From Argyresthia goedartella (lineage: Eukaryota > Arthropoda > Insecta > Lepidoptera > Argyresthiidae), in contig OX463829.1 of the NCBI GenBank assembly GCA_949825045.1, positions 21,236,715 to 21,300,714 on the forward strand: DNA of 64,000 bases, written 5' to 3'. Shown here piece after piece: positions 8,396-20,030 of this stretch (the stretch's first letter is position 1; each line of letters opens with the position of its first letter). The notes beneath the pieces are model-generated. The model did not search any database and was not told the DNA's origin. It saw only the letters and a program-made list of their open reading frames with translations. Made by a program: the position numbers and the translations under genes.

Positions 8396-9255
8396 GTAGT
8401 AGTCTATTCTAAATATGAAACGCCTACTCTATTAGCAAACACCAATACGGTATTTGACAAAGGTAGTCCAATAAATCTAGAAACGTGTCTCAAGCTGACA
8501 AAGAAGCAAGAAAATGAAATTGAAACACAAGAAAAGATATTTTTAGTACAAAGACATCAGCGAAAATAGAAACAAATAACATCACTAAACCGGCAAAGGG
8601 AAAGATTCTTATTTTAGCGGACCAACAAGGACGAAATCTTCGGGATCTACTGCAGGAACTGGTTGGGCAAAACTACCTAGTTACCTGCTTTAGTAAACCA
8701 GGTGCAACACTGGAAGATGTTCTAAAATCAGAAAGAGAAGAAGTTCTAAAGATGACCGAAAGAGACTACGTCATTCTGCTGGGAGGAACAAATGACACTA
8801 GTCCATACAGATTCCAATTTGGACTTCAATGCTGGATAAATGCAGCAAAAAAAACGAACATCATCACCTGTGAAATTCCACACAATAGGTACTTGAGCAC
8901 TAGGAAGTTAAATTATGAAATGAGGTTTATAAGTAGCCAACACGAAAATATGTCATTCATCTATATGAATTATCACCAATTTAGGGCAAGCCATAAAATG
9001 TTAAATTTAAAATTGTGCCGATCAATATTAAGTGAAATTCTAAGTGTAGGATCCAAAATAAAAATGACAAAATGTAATTCAAATGTAAAATGTCACACAA
9101 AGTCAGAACAATCAACGCAAACTGATTTTACAGATGCAAACGTGAATGAGATAATAGAAAGATGTAATAATAACATAAGCGATAAAACTGATAATGGAAA
9201 GGTCATAAATGTTGACAACAATAATGTTGGTAAAAAGGATTTTTTTCGTGTATAA
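8396..9255 (+). pseudogene. LINE ORF1, SGNH-esterase-like, frameshifted
   Basis: Frame 2 is open from 8396 (LLANTNTVFDKGSPINLE) to a TAG at 8567. Frame 1 is open from 8524 to 9255 and reads KGKILILADQQGRNLRDLL, then GQNYLVTCFSKPGATLEDVL, then DYVILLGGTND. ILILADQQGRN occupies the place of the GDS block, and GGTND fits the block III G-x-N-D of SGNH hydrolases, an arrangement known from CR1 ORF1 proteins, where the esterase is thought to aid RNA or membrane handling. The serine of GDS appears to be replaced (ADQQ), so catalysis is doubtful. An Asn/Lys-rich tail follows. A frame change between 8524 and 8567 separates the N-terminal part. ORF1 ends 13 bases before the ORF2 start. Confidence 0.7.
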
Positions 9256-9268
9256 TAATATATATGTG

Positions 9269-12103
9269 ATGCATCAAAATATAAATGGATTAATCACAAA
9301 ATCGGATGAACTAATGGCTCATCTTGAAGAATTAAAAACTAACGGGAAGGATATTGATGTAATCTGTGCAACAGAACATAACATGTTAGAAAGCGACTGG
9401 AACCTACTAAACATCCCAAACTTCACACTAGCGTCTTGTTTTAATAGGAATAAACGTAATGATGGAGCATGCATTTTACTGAAAAACATTCATAGTTTTA
9501 GAGAAATGATAGAAATAAAAAAGTATAACGTGCCAAATGTCTTTGAGTGCAGTGGTATCGAAATAACCGAGCATAAAATTATTGTTATATGCATCTATAG
9601 AGTCCCTTTATACGATAACAAAACTTTTGAAATATTTTTTTGTTCCCTCAATGACATGCTTCACGATTTTCTATATGATAAGAACTTCAAACTTATACTA
9701 TGCGGAGATTTTAATAATGACCTACTTAAAAGAACAAAGAACAGTTTACGATTCGAACACTTAACAATGAGCTATAACTTAAAAATAGAAATCAAACAAC
9801 CGACAAGACCCGCGAGCGGCACTTGTCTTGACAACATAGTCCACAATATACGAGGATGCACAAGTGAGGTCATAGAATTTGCTTTATCAGACCACTCCGC
9901 GCAAATCTTACAGTGCCCAGTGAAAAAATGTTATGTCCTGAAACACTGGTACATCAAAAAACGTGACTACAGCCCAGAAAACATGGAAAAGTTTGCGGAA
10001 CATCTGAACTCTTTGTCTTTTGACGAAGTTTATAAATCGGAAGACCCAAAATATGCATTTACGAGTTTTTATGATATGTTCATTTTGCTCTATAAATTAT
10101 GTTTCCCAGTAACAAAAGTAAAAATATCTTTATTACGTAAGCAAAACTGGATATCGAAGGGAATTAGACTATGCTGTAAGAAAAAACGAGAATTACTGTG
10201 GCAATATAGAAGATGTCGTAATGAAGGAAATAAAGACAAATTTAAAGCTTATGCAAAACGATTAAAAAATGTAATTTATCTAACACAAAGATCGCAAAAT
10301 ACCTATAGAATAAATATGGCAGAAAATAAATGCAAAGAAACGTGGAATATTATAAAAAAATCCCAAATAAACACACCAAAAGAATACATTGAAAAAATTG
10401 TTAAAGATGGTATAGCGATAACGGAACCAACGGACATTGCAGAATCATTTAATAACTTTTTTATTGACCTTACAAATGACTTATCAAATAATTCTATTAA
10501 TAATTCAAATTTGACATCTAATATAAATAATAATTGTAAATCTATATTTTTGAATCCAGTGACACCTTTTGACATCTCTCAAACAATTAAATCATTAAAA
10601 AATACAAATAGCGCAGGATACGATGAGATAAACACTAAGGTCATTAAGTATGTAGTAATTATAGTTTCTCCAATTCTATGCCATATAATTAATAAATGTA
10701 TGGAGTACGGTAAATTTCCAAGGGAATTAAAAATCGGAGTAGTAAAACCCCTGTTTAAAAAACAAGACAAACAAAATATGAATAATTATAGACCTGTTAC
10801 ACTAATCCCAGTTATCGCAAAAATTTTCGAAAAGGTAATATATCGGAATATATATACTTACTTCGAAATAAATAATCTGTTTGCTCCAGAACAAAAAGGG
10901 TTTAGAAACAATAAAACAATAAACATGGCAATTTATGATTTTCTTGCAAACATATTAGCAAATGTTGATAAAAGGAATCCCGTGGTAACCATTTTTATGG
11001 ACATGACTAAAGCCTTTGATTTTGTGAGCCACGACATTCTTTTGAATAAACTTCTTAAATACGGCATAAGAGGTAACGCAATAGATCTTGTAAAATCTTA
11101 CCTAGAAAAACGGCAACAAATAACACAAATAAGCAAAATATGCATATAATCTAAAACTGAACAGGATTACGTCTCAGACCCGAGAGAATTAAAGCGCGGT
11201 GTACCTCAAGGTAGTGTCATGGGGCCGTTACTATTTTTAGCATACATAAATGACTTACCGAAAGTTGTTCATCATCCAATGGTGCTATTTGCGGATGATA
11301 GTACGGTAATTATTTCTTGCGAGGACCCAAATGACTTTGAAAATGAAATCAATACTACTCTTCATACAATTATTCAATGGCTTGACAGTAATAATCTAGT
11401 TTTAAATATTGACAAAACTAAAATAATGAACTTTCAAAATAATCAAAATACTACTAATAATATGGACATTAAACACGATGGCAAAAAAGTTGAACAAACA
11501 GAGGTCACAAAATTTTTAGGAATAGACATTGATAGCAATCTTCAATGGAAAACACAAATTGAAACCACATGTAAAAAGCTACATAAATTTTCATATGCTT
11601 TGTAAAAACTTTCGAAAACGGTCGCTAAGGATGCAGTATTATTAGCTTACAATGGATACGTAGACTCCATTCTGCGATTTGGAATAATGTTCTGGGGTAA
11701 CGGGGTAGGAAAAGAAAAAGTCCTCGTAGCTCAAAAAAGGTGTGTAAGGTCTATATGTGGCTTACGTCGCAGAGATAGTTGTAAGCCTCATTTTAAGAGG
11801 CTAAATATTTTGACGTTTCCATCATTATATATTTACGAGGTAGCTAGTTTTGTCAAAACAAATTCTAATCTATTTGATAATTATTTAAGTAAACGTCATA
11901 AATCTAAAATTCATATGCCACAACATAATACTGCTTTATTTAAAAATAATATCTATGGCATGGCACCTATTGTTTATAACAAGCTACCAGATACTGTGCG
12001 CAATATAGAACATGTAATACTATTTAGGAAGGAATTGAGAAAATTACTTATCAATAAGACATATTATACAATAAATGAATACATAAATGATCCAACAATA
12101 TAA
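9269..12103 (+). pseudogene. LINE ORF2, endonuclease-reverse transcriptase with two stops
   Basis: One frame, 944 codons, interrupted only by TAA at 11147-11149 and TAA at 11603-11605. The start chosen is ATG 9269 (MHQNINGL), since endonuclease homology begins there; an upstream in-frame ATG at 9209 overlaps ORF1. Endonuclease (residues 1-215): CATEHN with the catalytic Glu (about 36), CGDFNNDLL (about 145), ALSDHS (about 207). RT (about 440-720): SAGYDEINTK, NNYRPVTLIPV, EQKGFRNN, FMDMTKAFDFVSHD, GVPQGSVMGPLLF and intact FADD at 11288-11299. The C-terminal region ends in the common YNKLP...FRKELRKLL pattern. Both stops lie in otherwise conserved sequence (RT fingers/palm and thumb), so the domains were intact until recently. 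Complete loss of function is likely without readthrough. Confidence 0.88.
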
Positions 12104-12306
12104 TAATGATAATAAATATACATGTAATTATAGGTAGGTACTGACTTATACTTAATTCAAAATACAGGGATGATTTGTCATAGAAAATGATTTAATGATG
12201 TTGCATGCACTTTATTCTTACTATAAAATATTTGTATGCCTTACGGCGAAACATAGCGATCTTCACCGACTGTAACAACCTAAACCTATGTTTGACAAAT
12301 AAAATA

Positions 12307-12340
12307 TTTGATTTGATTTGATTTGATTTGATTTGATTTG
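12307..12340 (+). repeat. ATTTG pentanucleotide tail of the LINE
   Basis: Seven or so copies of TTTGA/ATTTG immediately after AATAAAATA. This is the 3' terminus of the CR1-group LINE. Confidence 0.85.
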
Positions 12341-12344
12341 AATC

Positions 12345-13095
12345 TATTTCAACAAAAACGTTTGACAATATCAGAATTGTATATTTCCAGCAGTTGTATT
12401 TTATAAACTCAATTTTGTGTTAAAAAGACAGCATTTGACTATGATGTCACATGTTAGTATTGCATAGAACTCGTGAACAAAATTAAGTTCCAAAAAGGTA
12501 TCTATTTTGACTAGCAGTCAAATACCGCATTGACAAGTGTGTGTAGATAGATGCACACAAACACAACCGAAGTTGGCAAAATAAATGTCTGTGCAGTAAC
12601 GATCCATTCGAGTTTCCCCAGCACGAATTCACTCGCTATACGGTACAAGGTTCATATAGGATTCTGGTTTACCTGCCAAACTTATACCTACTCGTGAGGA
12701 CAACGGCAGGGCTCATAATTAGAGTAAAAGCGTTACACAGATCGGCGACACTCTGCTTGCCTCAAAGAACACTTACAATAGGTAATGTACTTAGCGCCCG
12801 TAGTGCCTTGTATGTGGCATTATTCTCAACCATCAAAAGGACTAGTTTTCTGTGGAGTTGTCTGCCTAGTAACAACAAATAAGTCATGGGGAACGAATAC
12901 GCCGCGACGCATTTGTACAAGTTTACAGGACTAATATGACTGTATTCATCGATATTCTCTGTTGTCCTATAATTCCCTTAAATGTTTGCCATTTTCCATT
13001 GTTTTTCATAGTTTGAGCCATTCGTAATTAAGTTTTAAGATATGCTCCTCCAAATATGAATAAACCAGTCAACAATGTAATCTGAATATACCTTT
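12345..13095. other. No gene or repeat recognised
   Basis: Mixed AT-rich sequence between the LINE tail and the next repeat. Short open frames carry no recognisable motif. Confidence 0.4.
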
Positions 13096-13760
13096 TTAGG
13101 GTTACGTACCCGAAGGGTGCCAAACGGGACCCTATTACTAAGCCTCCGCTTTCCGTCTGTCTGTCCGTCCGTCCGTCCGTCCGTCTGTCCGTCACCGGTC
13201 TCTATCGGATCAACCGTAATAGGTAGAGAGCTGAAATTTTCATAGAATGCGCATTTCTGTTGCCGCAACTGCAATAAATAATGAAACATTCAGATTTTCA
13301 ATAATTAAAAGAAGTACCCATAGAAGAAACTATTGCTACGGCCATTTTCTTAGCCATTTTGTTATATTTGTTTATCGGTGAAAAATGCACTCTCCCGATC
13401 TTATCGGAAAAGATTTTTAATTGCAGGTATTGAGTTTGTGCTTAGTTATTTGTCATTATATGATTAATAATTGCTCAGTCGAATTATCATAAATAATATT
13501 TTTTTTTTATCATATTTTATTTTATTTTTCCACTTCTCATTGAGCAAAGAGTTTCGTTAGTTTCGTTATAAAACTATGTACTCAAACTTACATACTACAT
13601 ACACCTTGAATAAAGTCCTACCTAGTATTAAATATTTGATCGTTAAAATTTAATAGTTATATGTACTTGTGCAAAAGACTATCGTTTTACGTTTCTCCGT
13701 GTACAATAATATGGAACCCTTCGTGTGCGGGTCCGATGTCCTACTCGCACTTGACCGGTT
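13096..13760 (-). repeat. GGGTTCCGTACC repeat (minus orientation), long copy
   Basis: Opens AGGGTTACGTACCCGAAGGG, continues through a CCGT/CTGT-rich microsatellite (13153-13190), and closes GGAACCCTTCGTG...CTCGCACTTGACCGGT. The two ends are inverted relative to each other, as in the other copies. It is about 250 bases longer than most, so it may contain a nested insertion (13300-13680). Confidence 0.7.
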
Positions 13761-13823
13761 CTATTCATATTTTATGGTTACATAAAATATGAATAGTAAT
13801 ACTAATGGCATCTTTTGAACATT

Positions 13824-15300
13824 GGTCTGCTCGTTCGAGATTCTGTTGTTGGTCTGCTCGTTCGAGATTCTGTTGTTGGTCTGCTCGTTCGAGATTCTGT
13901 TGTTGGTCTGCTCGTTCGAGATTCTGTTGTTGGTCTGCTCGTTCGAGATTCTGTTGTTGGTCTGCTCGTTCGAGATTCTGTTGTTGGTCTGCTCGTTCGA
14001 GATTCTGTTGTTGGTCTGCTCGTTCGAGATTCTGTTGTTGGTCTGCTCGTTCGAGATTCTGTTGTTGGTCTGCTCGTTCGAGATTCTGTTGTTGGTCTGC
14101 TCGTTCGAGATTCTGTTGTTGGTCTGCTCGTTCGAGATTCTGTTGTTGGTCTGCTCGTTCGAGATTCTGTTGTTGGTCTGCTCGTTCGAGATTCTGTTGT
14201 TGGTCTGCTCGTTCGAGATTCTGTTATTGGTCTGCTCGTTCGAGATTCTGTTGTTGGTCTGCTCGTTCGAGATTCTGTTGTTGGTCTGCTCGTTCGAGAT
14301 TCTGTTGTTGGTCTGCTCGTTCGAGATTCTGTTGTTGGTCTGCTCGATCGAGATTCTGTTGTTGGTCTGCTCGGTCGAGATTCTGTTGTTGGTCTGCTCG
14401 TTCGAGATTCTGTTGTTGGTCTGCTCGTTCGAGATTCTGTTGTTGGTCTGCTCGTTCGAGATTCTGTTGTTGGTCTGCTCATTCGAGATTCTGTTGTTGG
14501 TCTGCTCGTTCGAGATTCTGTTGTTGGTCTGCTCGTTCGAGATTCTGTTGTTGGTCTGCTCGTTCGAGATTCTGTTGTTGGTCTGCTCGTTCGAGATTCT
14601 GTTGTTGGTCTGCTCGTTCGAGATTCTGTTGTTGGTCTGCTCGTTCGAGATTCTGTTGTTGGTCTGCTCGTTCGAGATTCTGTTGTTGGTCTGCTCGTTC
14701 GAGATTCTGTTGTTGGTCTGCTCGTTCGAGATTCTGTTGTTGGTCTGCTCGTTCGAGATTCTGTTGTTGGTCTGCTCGTTCGAGATTCTGTTGTTGGTCT
14801 GCTCGTTCGAGATTCTGTTGTTGGTCTGCTCGTTCGAGATTCTGTTGTTGGTCTGCTCGTTCGAGATTCTGTTGTTGGTCTGCTCGTTCGAGATTCTGTT
14901 GTTGGTCTGCTCGTTCGAGATTCTGTTGTTGGTCTGCTCGTTCGAGATTCTGTTGTTGGTCTGCTCGTTCGAGATTCTGTTGTTGGTCTGCTCGTTCGAG
15001 ATTCTGTTGTTGGTCTGCTCGTTCGAGATTCTGTTGTTGGTCTGCTCGTTCGAGATTCTGTTGTTGGTCTGCTCGTTCGAGATTCTGTTGTTGGTCTGCT
15101 CGTTCGAGATTCTGTTGTTGGTCTGCTCGTTCGAGATTCTGTTGTTGGTCTGCTCGTTCGAGATTCTGTTTTGGTCTGCTCGTTCGAGATTCTGTTGTTG
15201 GTCTGCTCGTTCGAGATTCTGTTGTTGGTCTGCTCGTTCGAGATTCTGTTGTTGGTCTGCTCGTTCGAGATTCTGTTGTTGGTCTGCTCGTTCGAGATTC
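13824..15300. repeat. 27-bp minisatellite, 55 units
   Basis: Units of 27 bases (GGTCTGCTCGTTCGAGATTC plus TGTTGTT) start every 27 bases from 13824, the last at 15281. There are 54 complete units and one partial 20-base unit. Variants seen: G to A at 14226, T to A at 14347, T to G at 14374, G to A at 14481, and one missing base near 15170. Because 27 is a multiple of 3 and the unit has no stop in four of six frames, very long open frames of a 9-residue repeat appear on both strands. I regard these as by-products, with no start, splice or domain context supporting a protein. The near identity points to recent expansion or active homogenisation. Confidence 0.95.
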
Positions 15301-15365
15301 TCAGATGGTCTGTTGTTGTGTTGTGTGTGATATGTTGTGTTGTGAATGTGTTGACATCATAATAT

Positions 15366-15565
15366 ATATATTTCACCGGAAAATAATACGATCCGCAAGT
15401 TTATAAATTTCCTAATATTTTTTCCGCAAGTTTATAAATATACTAACCTAACATAACCTAACCTAACCTAACCTAACCTAGCCTAACATAATCTAGAAGG
15501 AAGATTATAAATTTCCTAGGAAATTTATAAACTTGCGGATCGTATTATTTTCCGGTGACATATAT
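15366..15565. mobile_element. Fold-back element with telomere-like CCTAA tract
   Basis: A perfect 42-bp inverted repeat (15373-15414 and 15517-15558, beginning TCACCGGAAAATAATACG) flanks about 100 bases and continues outward in TATATAT. The loop holds ACCTAACCTAACCTAACCTA (15443-15487), equal to the insect telomeric TTAGG repeat on the other strand. There is no coding. Size and structure fit a MITE. Its outer TATATATGTCACCG-like ends resemble those of the elements at 17.6 and 18.9 kb. Confidence 0.85.
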
Positions 15566-15569
15566 ATTT

Positions 15570-16405
15570 TTTTCTGACATTTTAATTCGTGACAATAATC
15601 TAATCTATTTCAATTCTCATTTAATTTTATTTTATCTTTTTGTATGCCTGAATGTAGTGTTGTATTGACATGCTATCAATTTCTTGTTTTGACATGTTTA
15701 ATTATTTTAGTTACTTGCGTCACTTTAATTGATGTATTTAATTTATTTATTTGTATGCCTAATGGCTGGACGTTAGAACATAGTGAAATATAACATCTTA
15801 TTTGTAACTACGACCCACAATAAAAAATTCTGATTCTGATTCTCAACTCAATCTACGCTTTTATCTAAGTTCAGGCAAGTTTGCTCGATGATAGAGGTAC
15901 ATCATAAAGAAACACAACCGAATCTTTTTTATCACTCAACCAACAATCAGACTGTTCGACTCCACGCCCTTTTGTCCGCCCGCCCTCGGCAAGATAAAGT
16001 ACATTTAGATAAATGGTAGCGAGGCGTAGCTTCAGACGGCCGGGCACTCAGGACTAAGCGACACTCTTAATTTCCCAAAGTAATAATTAAGAGTGAAGGG
16101 ACCCCGCGAAACTCCCGCTGCTCTGCTAAATTTTTAAACAAGCTAAGCAGAAAGTTCGATACATTCAACTCTAATTGTATTATTGAAAAGGAAGCAACAC
16201 GGAATCGGTGACTTTTCATTATTTAAGAGTAAAGTGTGGAGTTGGCCGGTGATAACTTTTCGAGCTTTTCTGAAATTCGAGCAAATCTCACAAGCGGGTG
16301 AGATTGAGAAGCTGTTTGAGGATTTTATTATAAATAGTTAAAGATAGGTTAAAGAGGATAATCTTGATAATATTATTTGGATTTCGACTAGTACATAGCT
16401 CATTT
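15570..16405. other. No gene recognised
   Basis: Contains CACAATAAAAAATTCTGATT followed by CTGATTCT at 15818-15845, which looks like a short LINE or SINE 3' end with a GATTCT tail. The rest shows nothing I recognise. Confidence 0.35.
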
Positions 16406-16408
16406 TTA

Positions 16409-17323
16409 GGGTTTCGTAGAGAAACAAATAACCCTTATAGTTTTGTCAAGTCTGTCTGTCCGACTATCAGGATTACAAAGTTGAAACTTGGTATATAGAT
16501 GTATTCTGTGAACTGCTTTACGATTTTTGTACAAAAATATTAAAAATAAGGGGGGCTCCCCATACAGGGAACTGAAACCAAAAATATTTTTTTCATTGAA
16601 CCTATTAGTGTAGGGTTTTTATAGATAGGTTTTTTTAAAATGACGTTTAGGTTCCTGAAACCAATTTTCCTCAAACTAAATCCTTAAAAAGAAAGACCCT
16701 TCCAAAGTGGAAAAAATGGTGTCCCATTCCCCTCTAACTTTTAAAGTAAGAGAGTGAAAAATAAAAAATAAATGTATGTTGTGTATCTCAATAAACAGTT
16801 TCAAAGTATTTAAACAAAATAAAATAAGTAGTTTTTAAGATACAAACATTAGTTAAAAACCCCAAATATTTGTCATTCTTTGTCATTCATACGAACGCCA
16901 TGAAAAACAAAGTAATTATTTGCTTGTGAAGAATGTGTGTGATATTTTGGCTAGGTGTATCAGGTGTATGTGAAGTGAGTACAGATGTAGTGAATAATCC
17001 TTTCCTTTCGTATTTTCTCGGAAATGTTCGTTTTTGTCTCACTACTTCACTCGCACTCAGTACCCGTCAAACGGGCAATTTGACATTTGACATTGATAAA
17101 TAAAGTATGCGATTTATTTGATACCTACACGTAATTTAATAAAACAGTAATTCATAGACACATCGGCACCATTCGGGTGTTATCGTTGTTCCGAGTTTTG
17201 CCGATAGGAAAGGATTATTCACTACATCTGTACCTTCCTTATTATTATTTTTTTGACTTTTATTCTACATTTATTACGGAACCCTAAATGTGCGAAGTCC
17301 GACACGCACTTGGCCGGATTTTT
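16409..17323 (-). repeat. GGGTTCCGTACC repeat, divergent copy holding a MITE
   Basis: The left end is TAGGGTTTCGTAG with GTCTGTCTGTCCG. The right end is ACGGAACCCTAAATGTGCG...GCACTTGGCCGG, the reverse-oriented head of the family. A 28-bp-TIR element (16979-17233) is inserted within it. Confidence 0.65.
16979..17233. mobile_element. MITE with 28-bp perfect TIRs
   Basis: GTACAGATGTAGTGAATAAT... (16979-17006) is exactly inverted at 17206-17233. The 255-bp element has no coding capacity. Confidence 0.85.
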
Positions 17324-17633
17324 ATAAAACAAACTTCCGAAACGCTTCTGCTTTACCGAGGTTTTGATTGATTTGATGTTTTAATATAATAGACTCCCAT
17401 AGCGCTCTTATAAGCAATTCATAAAAGTTTCTATATTTATGTTTGCTCATAAACTCAATAAACAAGGGTTACACACAAACTTAGCCTGATAACTAACACT
17501 GATTAGAAAGAGGGGAGAACGATATGTTTGAATGTTTGTTGTGGTATTACAATATGTAGGTAATGTATATGTTAGTAGCCAGTAACAACCAAGACCATGT
17601 AAGCTACTGTCATAAGAACATGTTCTGTACAGA

Positions 17634-17937
17634 TATGTCACCGTAAGATTGTTCAAACTGTTAGTTTATAATGTAATAATAAAACCGTTAAATTGTGAAC
17701 TGGTTTAAACTTGAATTGCAAAGGAAATACCAGGGCAAATACTCCGGTAGCCTAGGTGAAGACAAGAGGGGGCGAGCGCAGCGAAGCCTCCAATAGTCGT
17801 CGTGTTAGGTTGAAATGTAAGAACGAAAGAAACGTAAATTCTAAACCCTGTCGTTCTGGTTTACAATTTGGCGATAGTTTACAAATTAACGCGTTAGTTT
17901 ATAAACTAACGTTTGACAATCTTTTGACATATACATA
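17634..17937 (+). mobile_element. Core-family fold-back element, copy 1
   Basis: TATGTCACCGTAAGATTGTTC at the left matches, inverted, GACAATCTTTTGACATATAC at the right, with GTTAGTTTATAA inside each arm. The centre holds the shared core: GGTAGCCTAGGTGAAG, a GGGGGCGAGCGCAGCGAAGC hairpin and TGTTAGGTTGAAATGTAAG. No protein is encoded. Confidence 0.8.
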
Positions 17938-18216
17938 CTTCAACGCTTAGTACTATTACATACCGTACAACTTAAACTCGTATCGCTAAACTTGTGATTA
18001 TTACCTAAAGATAGTTTCTAATGCACTCATTTACCATGGCATGACATAAATGCCAGTTCCCGTAATAGGTTTTGAATTTTATTACCATGAAATGATTGAA
18101 AAAAACATATGTCTTCACACAAAATAATCGCCACATACAGCTTCAGAGAATCCAAGCGGATAATGAAAGAAAATGGAGAACACAATATTATACATATTAA
18201 TTTACTTAACGATTAA

Positions 18217-18490
18217 TTAAATGACGGGACTGTATGGGGTTAATCTGGCTCAACACAGACCTTGCTGTTAATAGTTTTGTAATTTTTTATTCCTACTTAT
18301 TTATTATGATATAATGATATTATAAAATTTGTATTAGTCAAGCACAAGCAATTTTTAAAAGGGATCTAAAATCAATCTGTGGGAGTTTCTACGCCCTTTT
18401 TCTCCCACAGTGGTCCAATGTAGAGAAGTGGCAAAAAATGACGATTGCTAAGTATATGTAAATATCTACAGTAATAAAGACATTTGGAAT
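18217..18490 (+). mobile_element. LINE 3' end, ACGGGACTGTATGGGG family
   Basis: ATGACGGGACTGTATGGGGT, TTTCTACGCCCTTTTTCTCC, CAGTGGTCCAATGTAGAGAA and GTATATGTAAATATCTACAG are shared with the coding copy at 27.8-29.1 kb, whose RT identifies the family as a LINE. This copy keeps the 3' UTR only. Confidence 0.7.
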
Positions 18491-18948
18491 ACACAATAAA
18501 AAGTACCATTGATAAAATTATAAAGTGTTCAATGAGCTTGTTACGCATAAAGCTATTAAATGAATCGCAGTGGAAAGGTTCGGACAATCATTCCTGTCTA
18601 ATGAACCGTTTCGATGATTCGAGTTTGCTTTGGAACCAAATTGTTTGGATTGACTATTTTAATACCGCCACGAGTGATTTTCTGCTACAGAATACAGTTT
18701 CATTTTGTTGAGTATTGTTAAAATTTCGAAAACAAACAACCTCAGCGTCACGCCTTTTCCCATACAGGGTGTTGCGGCGGCGGCGTCCTTTCTGTAGAAT
18801 TGGTGATGAATCGAGGTACCTGCCCTCTGAGCCTCATAAGCAATGTCTCAATACAACCAATTTTGCAACAAAATAAAATAAAATAATATCTACAGCTAAG
18901 TATATTTTACTATTCGCAAATAAACTGGTTTACTAGCTATTATGGGAT

Positions 18949-19341
18949 ATATATATGTCACCGTGAGATTGTCAAAATAGTTAGTTTATAATCTAATGTT
19001 TCTTTTCTCGTTAGCTTACAAACTATCGATAAATTGTAAACTGTACCGTACTGCTTACCATATGACGCGTTAGTTTATAATAAAACCGTTAAATTGTGAA
19101 CTGGTTTAACCTTGCATTGCAAGCAATACTAGGGCAAACACTGTGGTAGCTTAGGTGAATACTTGAGGAGGTGAGCGCAGCGAAGCCCCCGAATAGTCTT
19201 AGTGTTAGGTCGATAAGTAAGAAAAAAATAAACGTAAATTCTAGACCATGTCGGTCTTGTTAACAATTTGTCGATAGTTTACAAAGTAACGTGTTAGTTT
19301 ATAGACTAATGGTTTTATAATCTTACGGTGTCATATATATG
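18949..19341 (+). mobile_element. Core-family fold-back element, copy 2
   Basis: Ends ATATATATGTCACCGTGAGA and ATCTTACGGTGTCATATATA are inverted; TTAGTTTATA lies inside both arms. The core is present in order (GGTAGCTTAGGTGAA, GTGAGCGCAGCGAAGCCCCC, GTGTTAGGTCGA). It is close to copy 1 but about 90 bases longer on the left. Confidence 0.8.
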
Positions 19342-19344
19342 CAC

Positions 19345-20030
19345 AAGCTATTTAAACCTTCAACAGTAACAATAGGCAGGTATTTCCTGCATTTTCTGTC
19401 GATGGAATGACGAATGTGTGGGGAAGCGACAGGGTTAACTGCCTATGTTATTAATTCTTGCTTACATTTACGGCTGCGGGTACTGGGTAAGGGCATGTAA
19501 AATTTGCTTGCGCTTTTGCGATACAAAAACTTTAATCGGAATTCGCCTAAACCTACCCACTATTCAACAACCTCCAATAAATGACGGAAGGTATCGAATT
19601 AATTTGTTCCTAACGTGGTTTGGCAGGCCCCTGGTGGCATTTCCAGTGAACTAAACACTCCGGTATTGATGAGACCTCTTTGTTACTGTCGTACTATTTC
19701 GTCCGTGTAGCGTTTCGAATGCTCTGCCCTTTTCGGTCATTACTAAGGTTTGTGTGCGTCCGATTGTCTGAAATAGGAAACGAATGGCCCGAGAAATTAA
19801 CGTTGTTGAAGGAATTGAGTGCAATATTTTATTAGTGTGTGCGGCTGAGACAGTTAACTACCAGTGAGAATAATAATGAACTCCACCGTGTATAGGGAGG
19901 AATGTGCATTACGTTGGCAGAAAAATCGAGGAGTAATTGGATTTTGACCCAGTATATTGTACTGGCAGTGAATTTTTACTTTTTTGGACCTAGTCTTCTC
20001 GGGTCCAGCCCGTGAGGGCTTAATTTCAAA
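19345..20030. other. No gene recognised
   Basis: A short phrase near 20008-20023 (CCCGTGAGGGCTTAAT) recurs inverted near 21520-21535. Nothing else is recognisable. Confidence 0.35.

Larger units (their letters stand above)
8396..12341 (+). mobile_element. CR1-group LINE, nearly full length
   Basis: A two-ORF non-LTR retrotransposon: esterase-like ORF1 (8396-9255), then ORF2 with endonuclease and reverse transcriptase (9269-12103). A 3' UTR follows, with an AATAAA at 12298-12303 and a tail of repeated ATTTG (12307-12340). An SGNH-esterase ORF1 and a microsatellite-like tail instead of poly(A) are typical of CR1 and its relatives. The 5' end cannot be placed; CR1-type elements are usually 5' truncated. 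This is the best-preserved mobile element of the window, with two nonsense codons in ORF2 and one frame break in ORF1. Confidence 0.85.

Noticed and set aside
13802..15406. Long open frames of more than 500 codons on both strands (9-residue repeats such as TESRTSRPT or CWSARSRFC)
   Set aside because: They follow automatically from a stop-free 27-bp unit. All three plus frames and one minus frame are open, and a single-base deletion near 15170 shifts frames without consequence. No domain or gene structure supports them.
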